Shown: positions 44,103 to 52,554 of the stretch, one piece after another
Layout: each line of letters starts with the position of its first letter
How positions within the stretch are numbered: the stretch's first letter is position 1
NCBI RefSeq assembly: GCF_900186505.1
Contig: NZ_LT891969.1
Coordinates: 124,001 to 188,000, forward strand
Length of the DNA stretch: 64,000 nucleotides
Origin: Enorma phocaeensis
GTDB lineage: Bacteria > Actinomycetota > Coriobacteriia > Coriobacteriales > Coriobacteriaceae
Reading direction: 5' to 3'
Program-made: the position numbers and the translations under genes
The notes under the pieces: generated by a model
Told to the model about the DNA's origin: nothing
The model's input: the letters and a program-made list of their open reading frames with translations, nothing else
Database searches by the model: none

Positions 44103-45197
44103 TCAGCGGTGCTGAGTCTCGAATTCTTCCATGTAGTCGACGAGGGCTTGGACGTCCTCAAGGGATACGGCGTTGTAGATGCTCGCCCTCATGCCGCCAA
44201 CCAGACGATGGCCCTTGATGCCCTCTATGCCGTGTGCCCGCGCGCCATCGATGAACGGCGCTTCGAGCTCGGGCTGGGAGCAGCGGAAGGTCACGTTCGC
44301 GATCGAGCGGGAGGAGCGCTCGGCGCAGGGGCGGAAGAGGGCGCTTCTGTCGAGCGCGCCGTAGAGCAGCTCGGCCTTGGTGCGGTTCAGATAACCCATC
44401 GCCGCGAGGCCGCCTTGCTGCTCAACCCATCGGAACACCTTGCCGCACAGGTAGATGCCGAAGGTGTTGGGCGTGTTGTACATCGAACCGGCATCCGCTT
44501 GGATGCGGTAGCTCAGGTACGTGGGGCACGAGGGAAGGGCGGGCCCATCGCCGATGAGGTCGTCCCGCACGATGACTACGGTTACGCCTGCGGGCCCGGC
44601 GTTTTTCTGCGCGCCCGCATAGATGAGGCCGTAGCGCTCGACATCGAGCGGCATGGAGAGGAAGCAACTCGACACATCTGCGACGAGCGGGATCTCGCCG
44701 CAGCGCGGCAGCTCGGTGAACATCGTGCCGAAGATGGTGTTGTTCTGGCAGATGTAGAGGTAATCGAGGTCGCCTGCTGCGCAGCGTTCGGCTATGGGAG
44801 CCAAGTCCGGAATACGGTCGAAACCAGATGGCTCGCTCGTTGCGACAAGCTCTGCGTCGCCGTAGCGCTGCGCCTCCTGCCAAGCTTTGCGCGCGAAATG
44901 GCCGCTCACCACGTATCCCGCGCGTCCTCGATGCATTAGGTTCATGGGGATGGCGGCGAACTGGAGTGTCGCCCCTCCCTGCAGGAAAAGCACGCGATAC
45001 CGTTCGGGGATGTCGAGCAGGCGCCTGAGGGTGGCCTCGGCGTCGTCGATGATCTGCCGGTAGGGGGCGGAGCGGTGGCTCATCTCGAGGACCGACATGC
45101 CGAGGCCTTGGTAGTCGACGAGTTCACTGGCGACCTCGGTGAGGACGCTTTCGGGCAGTGCCGCAGGCCCCGCCGAGAAGTTATGCACGCGCGCCAT
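44103..45197 (-). CDS. serC: Phosphoserine aminotransferase
   Basis: 364-aa PLP enzyme that converts 3-phosphohydroxypyruvate to phosphoserine with glutamate. NFSAGPAALPESVL is the SerC N-terminus. The PLP lysine is in IYAGAQKNAGPAGVTVV. GNTIFGT-like QNNTIFGTMF and the C-terminal VGGMRASIYNAV (substrate Arg) also match. First gene of serC-serA-DUF1015. GGGGAGGT precedes the ATG. No serB homologue follows; one of the HAD phosphatases elsewhere may serve. Confidence 0.95.
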   Translation of the reverse strand: MARVHNFSAGPAALPESVLTEVASELVDYQGLGMSVLEMSHRSAPYRQIIDDAEATLRRLLDIPERYRVLFLQGGATLQFAAIPMNLMHRGRAGYVVSGHFARKAWQEAQRYGDAELVATSEPSGFDRIPDLAPIAERCAAGDLDYLYICQNNTIFGTMFTELPRCGEIPLVADVSSCFLSMPLDVERYGLIYAGAQKNAGPAGVTVVIVRDDLIGDGPALPSCPTYLSYRIQADAGSMYNTPNTFGIYLCGKVFRWVEQQGGLAAMGYLNRTKAELLYGALDRSALFRPCAERSSRSIANVTFRCSQPELEAPFIDGARAHGIEGIKGHRLVGGMRASIYNAVSLEDVQALVDYMEEFETQHR

Positions 45198-45229
45198 ACC
45201 GTACCTCCCCGCGCTGAATACAGGTTCGG

Positions 45230-45288
45230 TAACTCTATCATATGCGCGGATATCTGCGAAGATTCACCACCAGCCGCCGATAGAGTTA
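45230..45288. promoter_or_regulatory. Inverted repeat in the serC / phosphatase intergenic region
   Basis: TAACTCTATC (45230-45239) and GATAGAGTTA (45279-45288) form a perfect 10-bp inverted repeat with 39 bases between. A minus-strand TATGATA overlaps the left arm and may be the serC -10. Either two operator half-sites or a leader stem. Confidence 0.45.
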
Positions 45289-45366
45289 ATCCCAGTGAAA
45301 CACTCTGGATTAAGGTTCCAGATCTCACGGGGGTACAATGGGGAAAACCCCGCTGGAGGTGTTGGC

Positions 45367-46206
45367 ATGGCTATCTATGTGACGTCCGATGCGCACGGTC
45401 ATGTGCGAGCGCTCGACCGCGCGCTTGAGCTCGCGGCGCCCTTATCTGAGGATACGGTCTACGTGCTCGGCGATATGGTCGACCGCGGCCCCGACCCCGT
45501 GGGCGTCATCGGGCTGGTGCGCGGTCTTTCGAACGCGCGTGTGCTCATGGGCAATCACGAGCGGATGCTTCTCGATGTGCTTTGCAATACCGGCGAGATG
45601 GACGACATCACCTGGGCTCTCAACGGCGGCGGCACCACGCTTGCCGGTTTGGACGAGCTCGATCGCAATGCTTACCGCGAGCTCATGGATTGGCTGGCTG
45701 CGTTGCCGCTCTTCGATGTCGTCGAGGCGGGGAGCCGCACATACATCCTGGTTCATGCCGGCATCGATGCGATGGAGGCGCGGGGCTTCCTCGCGACGGC
45801 GGGCGTGGACTGCTCGGCTGGGCAGGGGGCTGCCGCTGCGTCGCATGAGCTTCTGCTCGATATGCTCGGTCGCCAGAATCCAGAGACCCTTCTCTGGACG
45901 CGTTGGGAGTTTTGGGGAGAGCCGACGGGGCTTGTGGGAGCGGACGGTTCGGGACCCGTCGTCGTGGCGGGCCATACCCCCTCCATCGCGCTTCCGGGCT
46001 ACGCCGATCGAATGGACTGCACGCCGGAGGAGGCCAGCCGGCTTGGGCGGATCGTGCGCGTGGGGGCGTGCGATGACACCGCGGGCGTCGCGGACCGCAT
46101 CGACATCGATTGCTCCGCTGCGGCAGGCTCGGGTAGAGGATGTGTGGGAATCATGCGCCTCGATGACGGCGCGGTGTGGTGCGTGCCTGTCGAAGAGGGG
46201 GAGTGA
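45367..46206 (+). CDS. PPP-family serine/threonine-type phosphatase / metallophosphoesterase
   Basis: 279 aa with the full PPP set of metal motifs: SDAHGHVRAL, GDMVDRGPDP, LMGNHERML, a histidine in LVHAGIDAM and VAGHTPS. This is the bacterial PrpA/ApaH-related group, acting on phosphoproteins or dinucleotides. The ATG at 45367 follows CTGGAGGTG. Divergent from serC; no kinase gene is nearby. Soluble. Confidence 0.87.
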   Translation: MAIYVTSDAHGHVRALDRALELAAPLSEDTVYVLGDMVDRGPDPVGVIGLVRGLSNARVLMGNHERMLLDVLCNTGEMDDITWALNGGGTTLAGLDELDRNAYRELMDWLAALPLFDVVEAGSRTYILVHAGIDAMEARGFLATAGVDCSAGQGAAAASHELLLDMLGRQNPETLLWTRWEFWGEPTGLVGADGSGPVVVAGHTPSIALPGYADRMDCTPEEASRLGRIVRVGACDDTAGVADRIDIDCSAAAGSGRGCVGIMRLDDGAVWCVPVEEGE

Positions 46207-46269
46207 GCCGCGCGATCAGCCGCGATCAGCTGCGTCGGCGCGTGCCTCCTATTCGGCCGATGCGCGTGA

Positions 46270-47775
46270 TCAGCTTGCGCGCCACCTGCTCCCCAGGAAG
46301 GGGTCGCGTTCCTTGCGGATGGCCTGGCGAATACGGATATATTCGAGCACGAGCAAGATAAGCAGCAGCGTCATGGCGCCGAGGTAGCTCACGACCGCCC
46401 CCGTAAGCCCCAAGAGGTTCACCAAGATAAGGGAGAGCACCGTCACGGCTGCGAATCCTGCAAGGTAGAGCTGCATGACCGCGCCCTGACGGCGGAGCAC
46501 CGTGATGATGGCGTACAAGAAGTCGATCGCCGCGATGACGCCTCCCGCCACTACCATGAGGTAGCTAAGCGTGCGGAAGCGCTCGAAGTCCACACCGTAC
46601 ATGAAGCTTGTGAGCGGGATGCCGACGCTCGCCATGGCCATGCCCATGAGCACGGTGATGACCACGATGACAGCCATGACGGCGAGGATGATTAAATCGA
46701 AGCGGCGGCGCTTCTTGGGGTTCGACCAGATGCTCGCCAAGCGCAGCAGCTGGGGCTTGTAGATGAAGCCGATGATGATTTGGATGCTCTGCGAGGGGAA
46801 GTAGAGCGCGTTGAAGTAGAGCTGGTTCTCATATGCGAGCGCGCCCTCCATCACGAACTTGGGCATGGTCTCGATGAGGTTGAAGAGGAACAGCGCGCAG
46901 AACAGCGGAAAGCACTGCTTGAAGAGGTCGATGACTTCTTCAAGTTTCCAACGGCGCGATTTCTCGGTCTCGAGAAGCGCGAGCGGAAGCGTGACGAGGA
47001 CGAGCGACGCCGCCGCGGCGATGCCCATGCCGATGGATGCCAGCGCGATGCTGCGCGTCACAAGCAAGATGATCGAGAAGATAAGGAAGACCCCGCCTGA
47101 GCGGACGGTCTGCGATATGCCGGCGAGGTAGAGCTTGTCCGCCTGCTGCAGGCGGCCCTCATAGACGTCGGCAACGCCGTCGACGAGCTTGAACAGGTAC
47201 ACGCCGGCACAGATGGTTGCCATGAGCGGTTGATAGTCGCGGATGGTGCAGTACAGAACGCCCATCACGAGCGCGCAGATGGTGGAAAGCCAGCGGTTCA
47301 CCTGATAGGAGGAGAACGCATGCGTCTCGTCGATGTCCGAGACCTGGAAATTGCGTACGCCGTAGTTGGCGACGTACATGAGCAGCATGCCGGTCGAGAA
47401 GGCCATGGAGAACATGCCCGCTTGCTCAGTGCCGGCAAGCTGCGTGGCGACGATCGACAGGATGGGCAGCGACATACCCCATATCGTGGTACCGAGCGTG
47501 TTCCACACGTAATCGCGCGAGGCGCTATGAGATTCGTACTCGGCTTCCTGCTCGCTGAGAGAGCCCTTGTAGACGGCCTGCAGGAGCCTGGTCCACCAAT
47601 CGTTGACAACGCGAGCGAGGAATGGCTGCTTCCGGCGCCGCCTTCGACTCGCGCGAGGTTCACCTGGATGAGCGCCGGTGCGCCGCAGGGCAGCGCTGCG
47701 CGCGGGACTCGCTGCGGGTTCACCGCGCCTTACCTCGAGCGATGCGCGGATTTTGTCGAGCGGGTTCACGAACAC
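46270..47775 (-). CDS. Multi-pass membrane protein, polysaccharide flippase-like (MOP superfamily)
   Basis: About 501 aa with a short basic cytosolic N-terminus (Arg-rich RRRRRK patch) and about 12-14 hydrophobic helices, including YVWNTLGTTIWGMSLPILSI and a MFSMAFSTGMLLMYVANYGV helix. The layout and the N-terminal WN..G..i signature resemble polysaccharide or lipid-linked sugar flippases. The start is uncertain: GTG at 47775 or 47769, both just after AGGAG; the open frame further upstream lacks homology. No glycosyltransferase cluster is adjacent. Confidence 0.7.
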   Translation of the reverse strand: MFVNPLDKIRASLEVRRGEPAASPARSAALRRTGAHPGEPRASRRRRRKQPFLARVVNDWWTRLLQAVYKGSLSEQEAEYESHSASRDYVWNTLGTTIWGMSLPILSIVATQLAGTEQAGMFSMAFSTGMLLMYVANYGVRNFQVSDIDETHAFSSYQVNRWLSTICALVMGVLYCTIRDYQPLMATICAGVYLFKLVDGVADVYEGRLQQADKLYLAGISQTVRSGGVFLIFSIILLVTRSIALASIGMGIAAAASLVLVTLPLALLETEKSRRWKLEEVIDLFKQCFPLFCALFLFNLIETMPKFVMEGALAYENQLYFNALYFPSQSIQIIIGFIYKPQLLRLASIWSNPKKRRRFDLIILAVMAVIVVITVLMGMAMASVGIPLTSFMYGVDFERFRTLSYLMVVAGGVIAAIDFLYAIITVLRRQGAVMQLYLAGFAAVTVLSLILVNLLGLTGAVVSYLGAMTLLLILLVLEYIRIRQAIRKERDPFLGSRWRAS

Positions 47776-48113
47776 GAAGCTCCTGTCGGCTTGGGATGGA
47801 TGCGATGGCACCGGGTATCGCGGCACACGGAATCCATTATAGCCGCATGCGAAGGCTGCGGGCCGCAGCGCTGACAGCAACCACATGCCATGCGGGAATG
47901 TTCGGCATACCAGTTCTTGTGCAAAAACGCGCGTTTGGAACGATGGGCTAGGCCGTTCCCCGATACGCCGGGGGAGCGTCCCCTCGGTTGCGGTATATTG
48001 CACTTCGAGTGTGTTGGGGCGCAGCTCCGCAGGGACGGCGCTCTTTTTGATTCGGGTTTTGAAAGTGGGTGCCGTAGTGCTGCCGCGGCGCCGTGTGAAC
48101 GAAAGGTGACGGC

Positions 48114-49703
48114 ATGATAGAGACCATATTGCTGGAGTCGGGCATCGACTGCGATTTCGACCGCGTGCACGTCGATTGGAGTCCGGCGAAGCTCATCGAG
48201 CACTCGATTTCCCACCATGAGGCGTATCTGACCTCGACGGGCTCCCTCTCCGTATCGACCGGTGCCTTCACGGGCCGTTCGCCCGAGAACCGTTACATCG
48301 TCGATGCGGGTGCTGCCGACGAGCAGGTCAACTGGAACAGCAAGACCAACAAGCCCATCGACGAGGCCACCTACAAGCGCGTCCGCAAGAACGTGACCCG
48401 CTACATGTCCCAGCGTCGCCACCTGTTCGTCATCCGTGGTTTCGCCGGCGCCGATCGCCAGTACGCGCGCAAGGTCATGGTCGTATGCGAGCGCGCGCAT
48501 CAGGCGCTTTTCATCCAGAACATGCTCGTTCGTCCGAGCAAGGACGAGCTGGAGGTCTTCGGCCGTCCCGACATCATGGTCTTTGCCGCTCCCACCTACG
48601 TGTGCTCGCGCGACCGCGACGGCGTAGAGCCTGCCGCCGTCATGCTCGAGATGAACAAGAAGCAGATCATCGTGGCCGGTACCGGTTATTGCGGCGAGAT
48701 CAAGAAGGCCGTCTTCACGATGATGAACTACCTGCTGCCGCTCGAGGATGCCGTGCTGCCCATGCACTGCTCCGCGAACGTCGACCCCGAGACGGGCAAG
48801 ACCTGCATTCTGTTCGGTCTTTCCGGCACCGGTAAGACGACGCTTTCCGCAGACCCGCAGCGCCTGCTCATCGGCGATGACGAGCATGGTTGGAGCCCGC
48901 GCGGCGTCTTCAACATCGAGGGCGGTTGCTACGCAAAGACCATCGATCTTACCCGTGAGCGCGAGCCGGACATCTACGACGCCATCCGCTTCGGCAGCGT
49001 ATCTGAGAACGTGAAGCTCGACCGAAAGAGCCGTGCGCCCATCTACTCCGATAGCTCCATCACCGAGAACGGCCGCGCCGCCTATCCGCTCGAGCACATC
49101 GAGAAGGTCGTGGAGTCCGGTACCGGCGAGACGCCGAGCGTCGTGCTCTTCCTCACGGCTGATGCCTACGGCGTGCTGCCGCCGATCTCCAAGCTCAACC
49201 GCGAGCAGGCTATGTTCCATTTCCTGACGGGCTACACCGCCAAGGTCGCTGGCACCGAGCTGGGCGTCAAGGAGCCGCAGCCCACGTTCTCGGCGTTGTT
49301 CGGCGAGCCGTTCATGCCGCTCGACCACATGGTTTACGCCTACCTGCTCGGAGAGAAAATCACGCAGAACAAGACGCGCGTCTACCTGGTCAATACCGGC
49401 TGGACCGGCGGCCCCTATGGTATCGGTCATCGCATTGCCCTCTACCATACCCGCGCCCTCGTAAAGGCCGCTCAGGACGGTTCGCTCGACATTGCGGGCT
49501 ACACGCATAACGATGTCTTTGACGTCGACGTGCCCAATGAGTGCCCGGGCGTGCCCAGGGACCTGCTCGACCCGCGCGGTACTTGGGATGATCCGGCGGA
49601 GTACGACAAGGCTGCCGCCGATCTCGCTGCGAAGTTCAAGGAGAACTTCGATAAGCGCTACCCCAACGTGGACCTCAAGAGCATGACGCGCAAGCGCGTC
49701 TAA
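48114..49703 (+). CDS. pckA: Phosphoenolpyruvate carboxykinase (ATP)
   Basis: 529 aa. It interconverts oxaloacetate + ATP and PEP + CO2 + ADP; in fermenters it often runs in the CO2-fixing direction to make succinate. Diagnostic motifs: TGRSPENRYIVD, the kinase-1a P-loop GLSGTGKTTLS (about 234-244), kinase-2 IGDDEHGWS and the adenine-binding part near the C-terminus. Strong, regular codon bias implies high expression. The ATG follows GAAAGGTGA, and a terminator follows the stop. Confidence 0.96.
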   Translation: MIETILLESGIDCDFDRVHVDWSPAKLIEHSISHHEAYLTSTGSLSVSTGAFTGRSPENRYIVDAGAADEQVNWNSKTNKPIDEATYKRVRKNVTRYMSQRRHLFVIRGFAGADRQYARKVMVVCERAHQALFIQNMLVRPSKDELEVFGRPDIMVFAAPTYVCSRDRDGVEPAAVMLEMNKKQIIVAGTGYCGEIKKAVFTMMNYLLPLEDAVLPMHCSANVDPETGKTCILFGLSGTGKTTLSADPQRLLIGDDEHGWSPRGVFNIEGGCYAKTIDLTREREPDIYDAIRFGSVSENVKLDRKSRAPIYSDSSITENGRAAYPLEHIEKVVESGTGETPSVVLFLTADAYGVLPPISKLNREQAMFHFLTGYTAKVAGTELGVKEPQPTFSALFGEPFMPLDHMVYAYLLGEKITQNKTRVYLVNTGWTGGPYGIGHRIALYHTRALVKAAQDGSLDIAGYTHNDVFDVDVPNECPGVPRDLLDPRGTWDDPAEYDKAAADLAAKFKENFDKRYPNVDLKSMTRKRV

Positions 49704-49748
49704 GCGGCTCCGTTTCCCAGGAGGGGCGCGGCTAGTTCGAGAGCCTGT

Positions 49749-49785
49749 GGGGCGGTGACCTTCTATGGCGCCGCCCCTTTGCTTT
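49749..49785 (+). terminator. Terminator after pckA
   Basis: GGGGCGG (49749-49755) pairs with CCGCCCC (49771-49777), followed by TTTGCTTTG. The stem is good and the U tract modest. Confidence 0.7.
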
Positions 49786-49950
49786 GACGAGCTGCTGCAC
49801 TATGACTATCATGGGGCACATAGGAGCCTCATCCCCGGATGGGGCAGCGCATGCGCGTGCGTGCCAGCGTCGTAGGGCTTGAAGACGGCTGGCTGCCACG
49901 CGTTTTCTTTTCACGAGGCAAAGCGCCCGGGCGGCGCGGGAGGGATTGGC

Positions 49951-50679
49951 ATGAAGCGCTTCATCACAGAGGATTCGTTCTGGGGCCTTTTCCCCGATGC
50001 GGTGATCGGCATCGTGGTCGCGGAGGGCATGAAACCGGCGGATGAGATTCCGCCTGAGGACGCGAGTGAGATCGAGCGCTTGCTCGACCGTGCCAACATC
50101 GCAGCTGAGCACCACCTCACGAGCGATACCATCTCCGAAAACGCTCCCGTCAAGGCATGGCGCGAGGCGTATCGCGCCTTCAAGACCAAAAAGGGTGCCC
50201 GCTGTTCCATCGAGAACTTGCTCAAGCGCGTGCTCAAGGGCAATCCGGTTGGCTCCATCACGCCTTCCGTCGACATCTACAACGCCGTGTCGCTCACCTA
50301 TGCGCTGCCTGTGGGCGGTGAGGACATCGATACCTTTGAGGGAGACCTGCGCCTGGGTATCACCGAGGGCGGAGATGCCTTCCTTCCGCTCGGCGAGGAT
50401 GCCCATGAGGACCCGACTCTTCCCGGCGAGCTGTGCTATTGCGATGACGCGGGGGCTGTGTGCCGCTGTTGGAACTGGCGCGACGGCGTGCGCACCGCGC
50501 TTACGGACACCTCGTCGAACGCCTTCCTCATCATCGAGTGCGTCGAGCCTGAGCGTGCAGACGACTGCCGCGCTGCGATCGATGAGCTCGCCCGCTTGGT
50601 CGAGCGCTATCTGGGTGCCACGATCAAGGTCAAGGAGCTTGTCACGTCTGACAACCGTGAGGTCGTGATCGCCTCGTGA
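49951..50679 (+). CDS. B3/B4 (PheRS-beta editing-like) domain protein
   Basis: 242-aa stand-alone copy of the B3/B4 fold found in the editing part of phenylalanyl-tRNA synthetase beta. Typical segments: VKAWREAYRAFKTKKGARC, SIENLLKRVLKGNPVGSI and PSVDIYNAVSLTYALPVGGE. Relatives probably clear mischarged tRNAs or bind amino acids. The ATG at 49951 follows GGGAGGGA. Its stop overlaps the next gene's GTG (GTGA), so the two are coupled. Confidence 0.85.
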   Translation: MKRFITEDSFWGLFPDAVIGIVVAEGMKPADEIPPEDASEIERLLDRANIAAEHHLTSDTISENAPVKAWREAYRAFKTKKGARCSIENLLKRVLKGNPVGSITPSVDIYNAVSLTYALPVGGEDIDTFEGDLRLGITEGGDAFLPLGEDAHEDPTLPGELCYCDDAGAVCRCWNWRDGVRTALTDTSSNAFLIIECVEPERADDCRAAIDELARLVERYLGATIKVKELVTSDNREVVIAS

Positions 50680-51014
50680 CGGGGGAGGTGCCTGCCCGCG
50701 AAGGCTTCTTCGAGCGGGTCTATGAGGTGGTCGAGCAGATCCCGCGAGGTATGGTCGCATCGTATGGGCAGGTTGCCAAGCTCGTTGGTGAGCCCCGCAA
50801 AGCGCGCTACGTTGGCTTTGCGCTGCACGCGAACCCGCGTCCCGGCGAGATTCCCTGCCACCGCGTGGTCTTTGCTGACGGGCGTCTTGCCTCGGGATTC
50901 ATCTTTGGCGGCCCGGGAGCCCAGCGCGAACTCCTTGAGGCGGAAGGCGTTGCGTTCGTCGATGATGACCGGGTGGACATGGCCGCCTGTCGCTGGCCGG
51001 CAGGAGCTGAGTGA
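50676..51014 (+). CDS. Methylated-DNA-protein cysteine methyltransferase, short form
   Basis: 112-aa MGMT C-terminal domain. The helix-turn-helix IPRGMVASYGQVAKLVGEPR reads DNA, and the active-site PCHRV has the alkyl-accepting C60, so it is a true alkyltransferase type rather than the PWHRV alkyltransferase-like proteins. The N-terminal domain of Ada/Ogt is absent, which is common in this short class. It starts with GTG overlapping the B3/B4 stop. Confidence 0.88.
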   Translation: MTGEVPAREGFFERVYEVVEQIPRGMVASYGQVAKLVGEPRKARYVGFALHANPRPGEIPCHRVVFADGRLASGFIFGGPGAQRELLEAEGVAFVDDDRVDMAACRWPAGAE

Positions 51015-51113
51015 ACCGTTCGCCGTACGGAAGGCGATGTCCATCGATGCGCTGAGATGCTCTGGTTCCGGTGGGCTACGATAATGCGGAATCTGACGAA
51101 CAGGGAGGCTGCT

Positions 51114-51332
51114 ATGGCAAACGTTCCGTTCTGCACGTGCACGGACAAGGCGTGCCCCAATAACCCCTGCAACCATAATTCCGGTTGCACGCCGTGCATC
51201 GCCAAGTGCTTGAAGCAAGGTGAGATCCCGACCTGCTTCTTCAGGGCGGTCTCTGCTGACGATCTACTCCCCGGAGACGAGCAGGACTGGACGTATAAGG
51301 GTTTTGCCGAGCACGTGCTCAAGTCGCGCTGA
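51114..51332 (+). CDS. DUF6485 family cysteine-rich protein (72 aa)
   Basis: Small protein with eight cysteines, most in the first 42 residues (FCTCTDKACPNNPCNHNSGC, then TPCIAKCLKQGEIPTCFF), spacing typical of DUF6485, a presumed metal-binding family in anaerobes. AGGGAGG precedes the ATG at 51114. No function is known. It is preceded by a possible ATAAT-type -10 near 51080. Confidence 0.78.
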   Translation: MANVPFCTCTDKACPNNPCNHNSGCTPCIAKCLKQGEIPTCFFRAVSADDLLPGDEQDWTYKGFAEHVLKSR

Positions 51333-51423
51333 CCCAAGCGCAACGCCCTGGTTCTGATCGGATCGCACTGGTTCGGGCGACATTCAGCGGCAATCTGCCT
51401 ACAGTGAGCTTCGAGGATACAAC

Positions 51424-51469
51424 ACGGGAACCGCCCCGCCTCCATTTCTGGTGGCGGGGCGGTTCCCGT
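51424..51469. repeat. 17-bp perfect hairpin in intergenic region 51333-51671
   Basis: Arms 51424-51440 and 51453-51469 are perfect inverted repeats (GGGAACCGCCCCGCC core) with a 12-base loop. It could terminate the DUF6485 transcript or the convergent Cof gene, but it lacks a clear U tract on either strand. The rest of this 340-base gap shows no gene or RNA I recognise. Confidence 0.6.
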
Positions 51470-51671
51470 AGTACACCGTCGATCGCATAGAGGGGAGGGA
51501 TGCGATGCCAACGTGACGAGGAAGGTATCTTATTTCATCGCCTGTACCTGTCTCGTCGTTGAGTTAACTATAGGAAACTTAGCGAGGGATGTCGAGCATC
51601 GAAACCGTGCTCACAAGTCTTCCATAAGTTAGCCTATGGTAATTATCATCCGACTTGGAAGGGCGGGTTGC

Positions 51672-52514
51672 TTAGGCTGTGCGATGTTCGGGTTCGATGA
51701 CGCGCTCGACGAGCTCAGGAAGCGCGCCTTCGCCGCCGGTGGTGTTGAGTACGAGCCCGCAGTAGGGGCGCGCGTCGTCGGAGACGTTGGCAACCCCTAC
51801 GCCCAAACCGGCTGCCTTGAGCATGTCGATGTCGTTCGCCGCGTCACCGAAGCCGATCGTTTGGGAGATATCGATATCGAGCAGCTCGGCGAGATGGGCA
51901 AGCCCCGTGCCCTTGTTGACACCGGCCGGGACGAACTCGACATAGCGTGCAGAGGAATAGGTGATATCGACCTTCGTGGGATCGATAACCGGCGCGAGTT
52001 CAGCACCGAGCTGCTTGCAGTGCGCGAAATCAGTATCCATGTAGAGAATCTTCACGAGCTGCTTGCCCTCGGCGAACGACAGGTCGGACACGTCGTCATC
52101 GAGGGGCACGACCCCCTCGATGGTGCGCACGTATTCATCTTCCTCGGGCGGGAGGAACTGCGTGAAGATGTCGTCTTGGTCGGTGTAGATATGCATGGCA
52201 AGGCGATGCTCGATGCCGTAACGGTAGAGGAACTCAACAGACTCACGGTCGATCAAGGTGCTGAGCAGCGGCTTTGAATCGCCAAAACGGTTGATGAACC
52301 CGCCGTTGTAGGAGATGACGTAGGTATCGCGCATCAGCTCGGGGTCGACATCGGCGAAATTCGCCATGATCGAGCGGTATGGTCTGCCCGAGCTGGGAAC
52401 GAAGAGAACGCCGAGCTCGCGCAGGCGCTTGAGCGCCTCGACATTGGGAGCGGGGATGCGGTGCTCGCTATCGAGGAAGGTCTCGTCCATATCTGATGCA
52501 ATGAGCTTGTACAT
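51672..52514 (-). CDS. HAD hydrolase, Cof-like
   Basis: 280-aa Cof subfamily phosphatase: motif I ASDMDETFLDSEH (D8, D10), motif II FVPSSGRPYRS, C2B cap, NKGTGLAHLAELL (motif III Lys) and GFGDAANDIDMLKAAG (motif IV). The start at 52514 is six bases after GGGAG; the longer open frame has no homology. It lies 40 bases after trpS in the same direction, so probably co-transcribed. Substrate unknown. Confidence 0.87.
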   Translation of the reverse strand: MYKLIASDMDETFLDSEHRIPAPNVEALKRLRELGVLFVPSSGRPYRSIMANFADVDPELMRDTYVISYNGGFINRFGDSKPLLSTLIDRESVEFLYRYGIEHRLAMHIYTDQDDIFTQFLPPEEDEYVRTIEGVVPLDDDVSDLSFAEGKQLVKILYMDTDFAHCKQLGAELAPVIDPTKVDITYSSARYVEFVPAGVNKGTGLAHLAELLDIDISQTIGFGDAANDIDMLKAAGLGVGVANVSDDARPYCGLVLNTTGGEGALPELVERVIEPEHRTA

Positions 52515-52554
52515 CGTCATCTCCCGTATCTGCTCGAATCGGTGCCTTTGCTGC

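Noticed and set aside
47766..49508. 580-aa minus-strand open frame opposite pckA
   Set aside because: Shadow of pckA codon bias; no recognisable domain.
51424..51469. Rho-independent terminator
   Set aside because: The stem is perfect but no U tract follows on either strand, so it is listed only as a hairpin.
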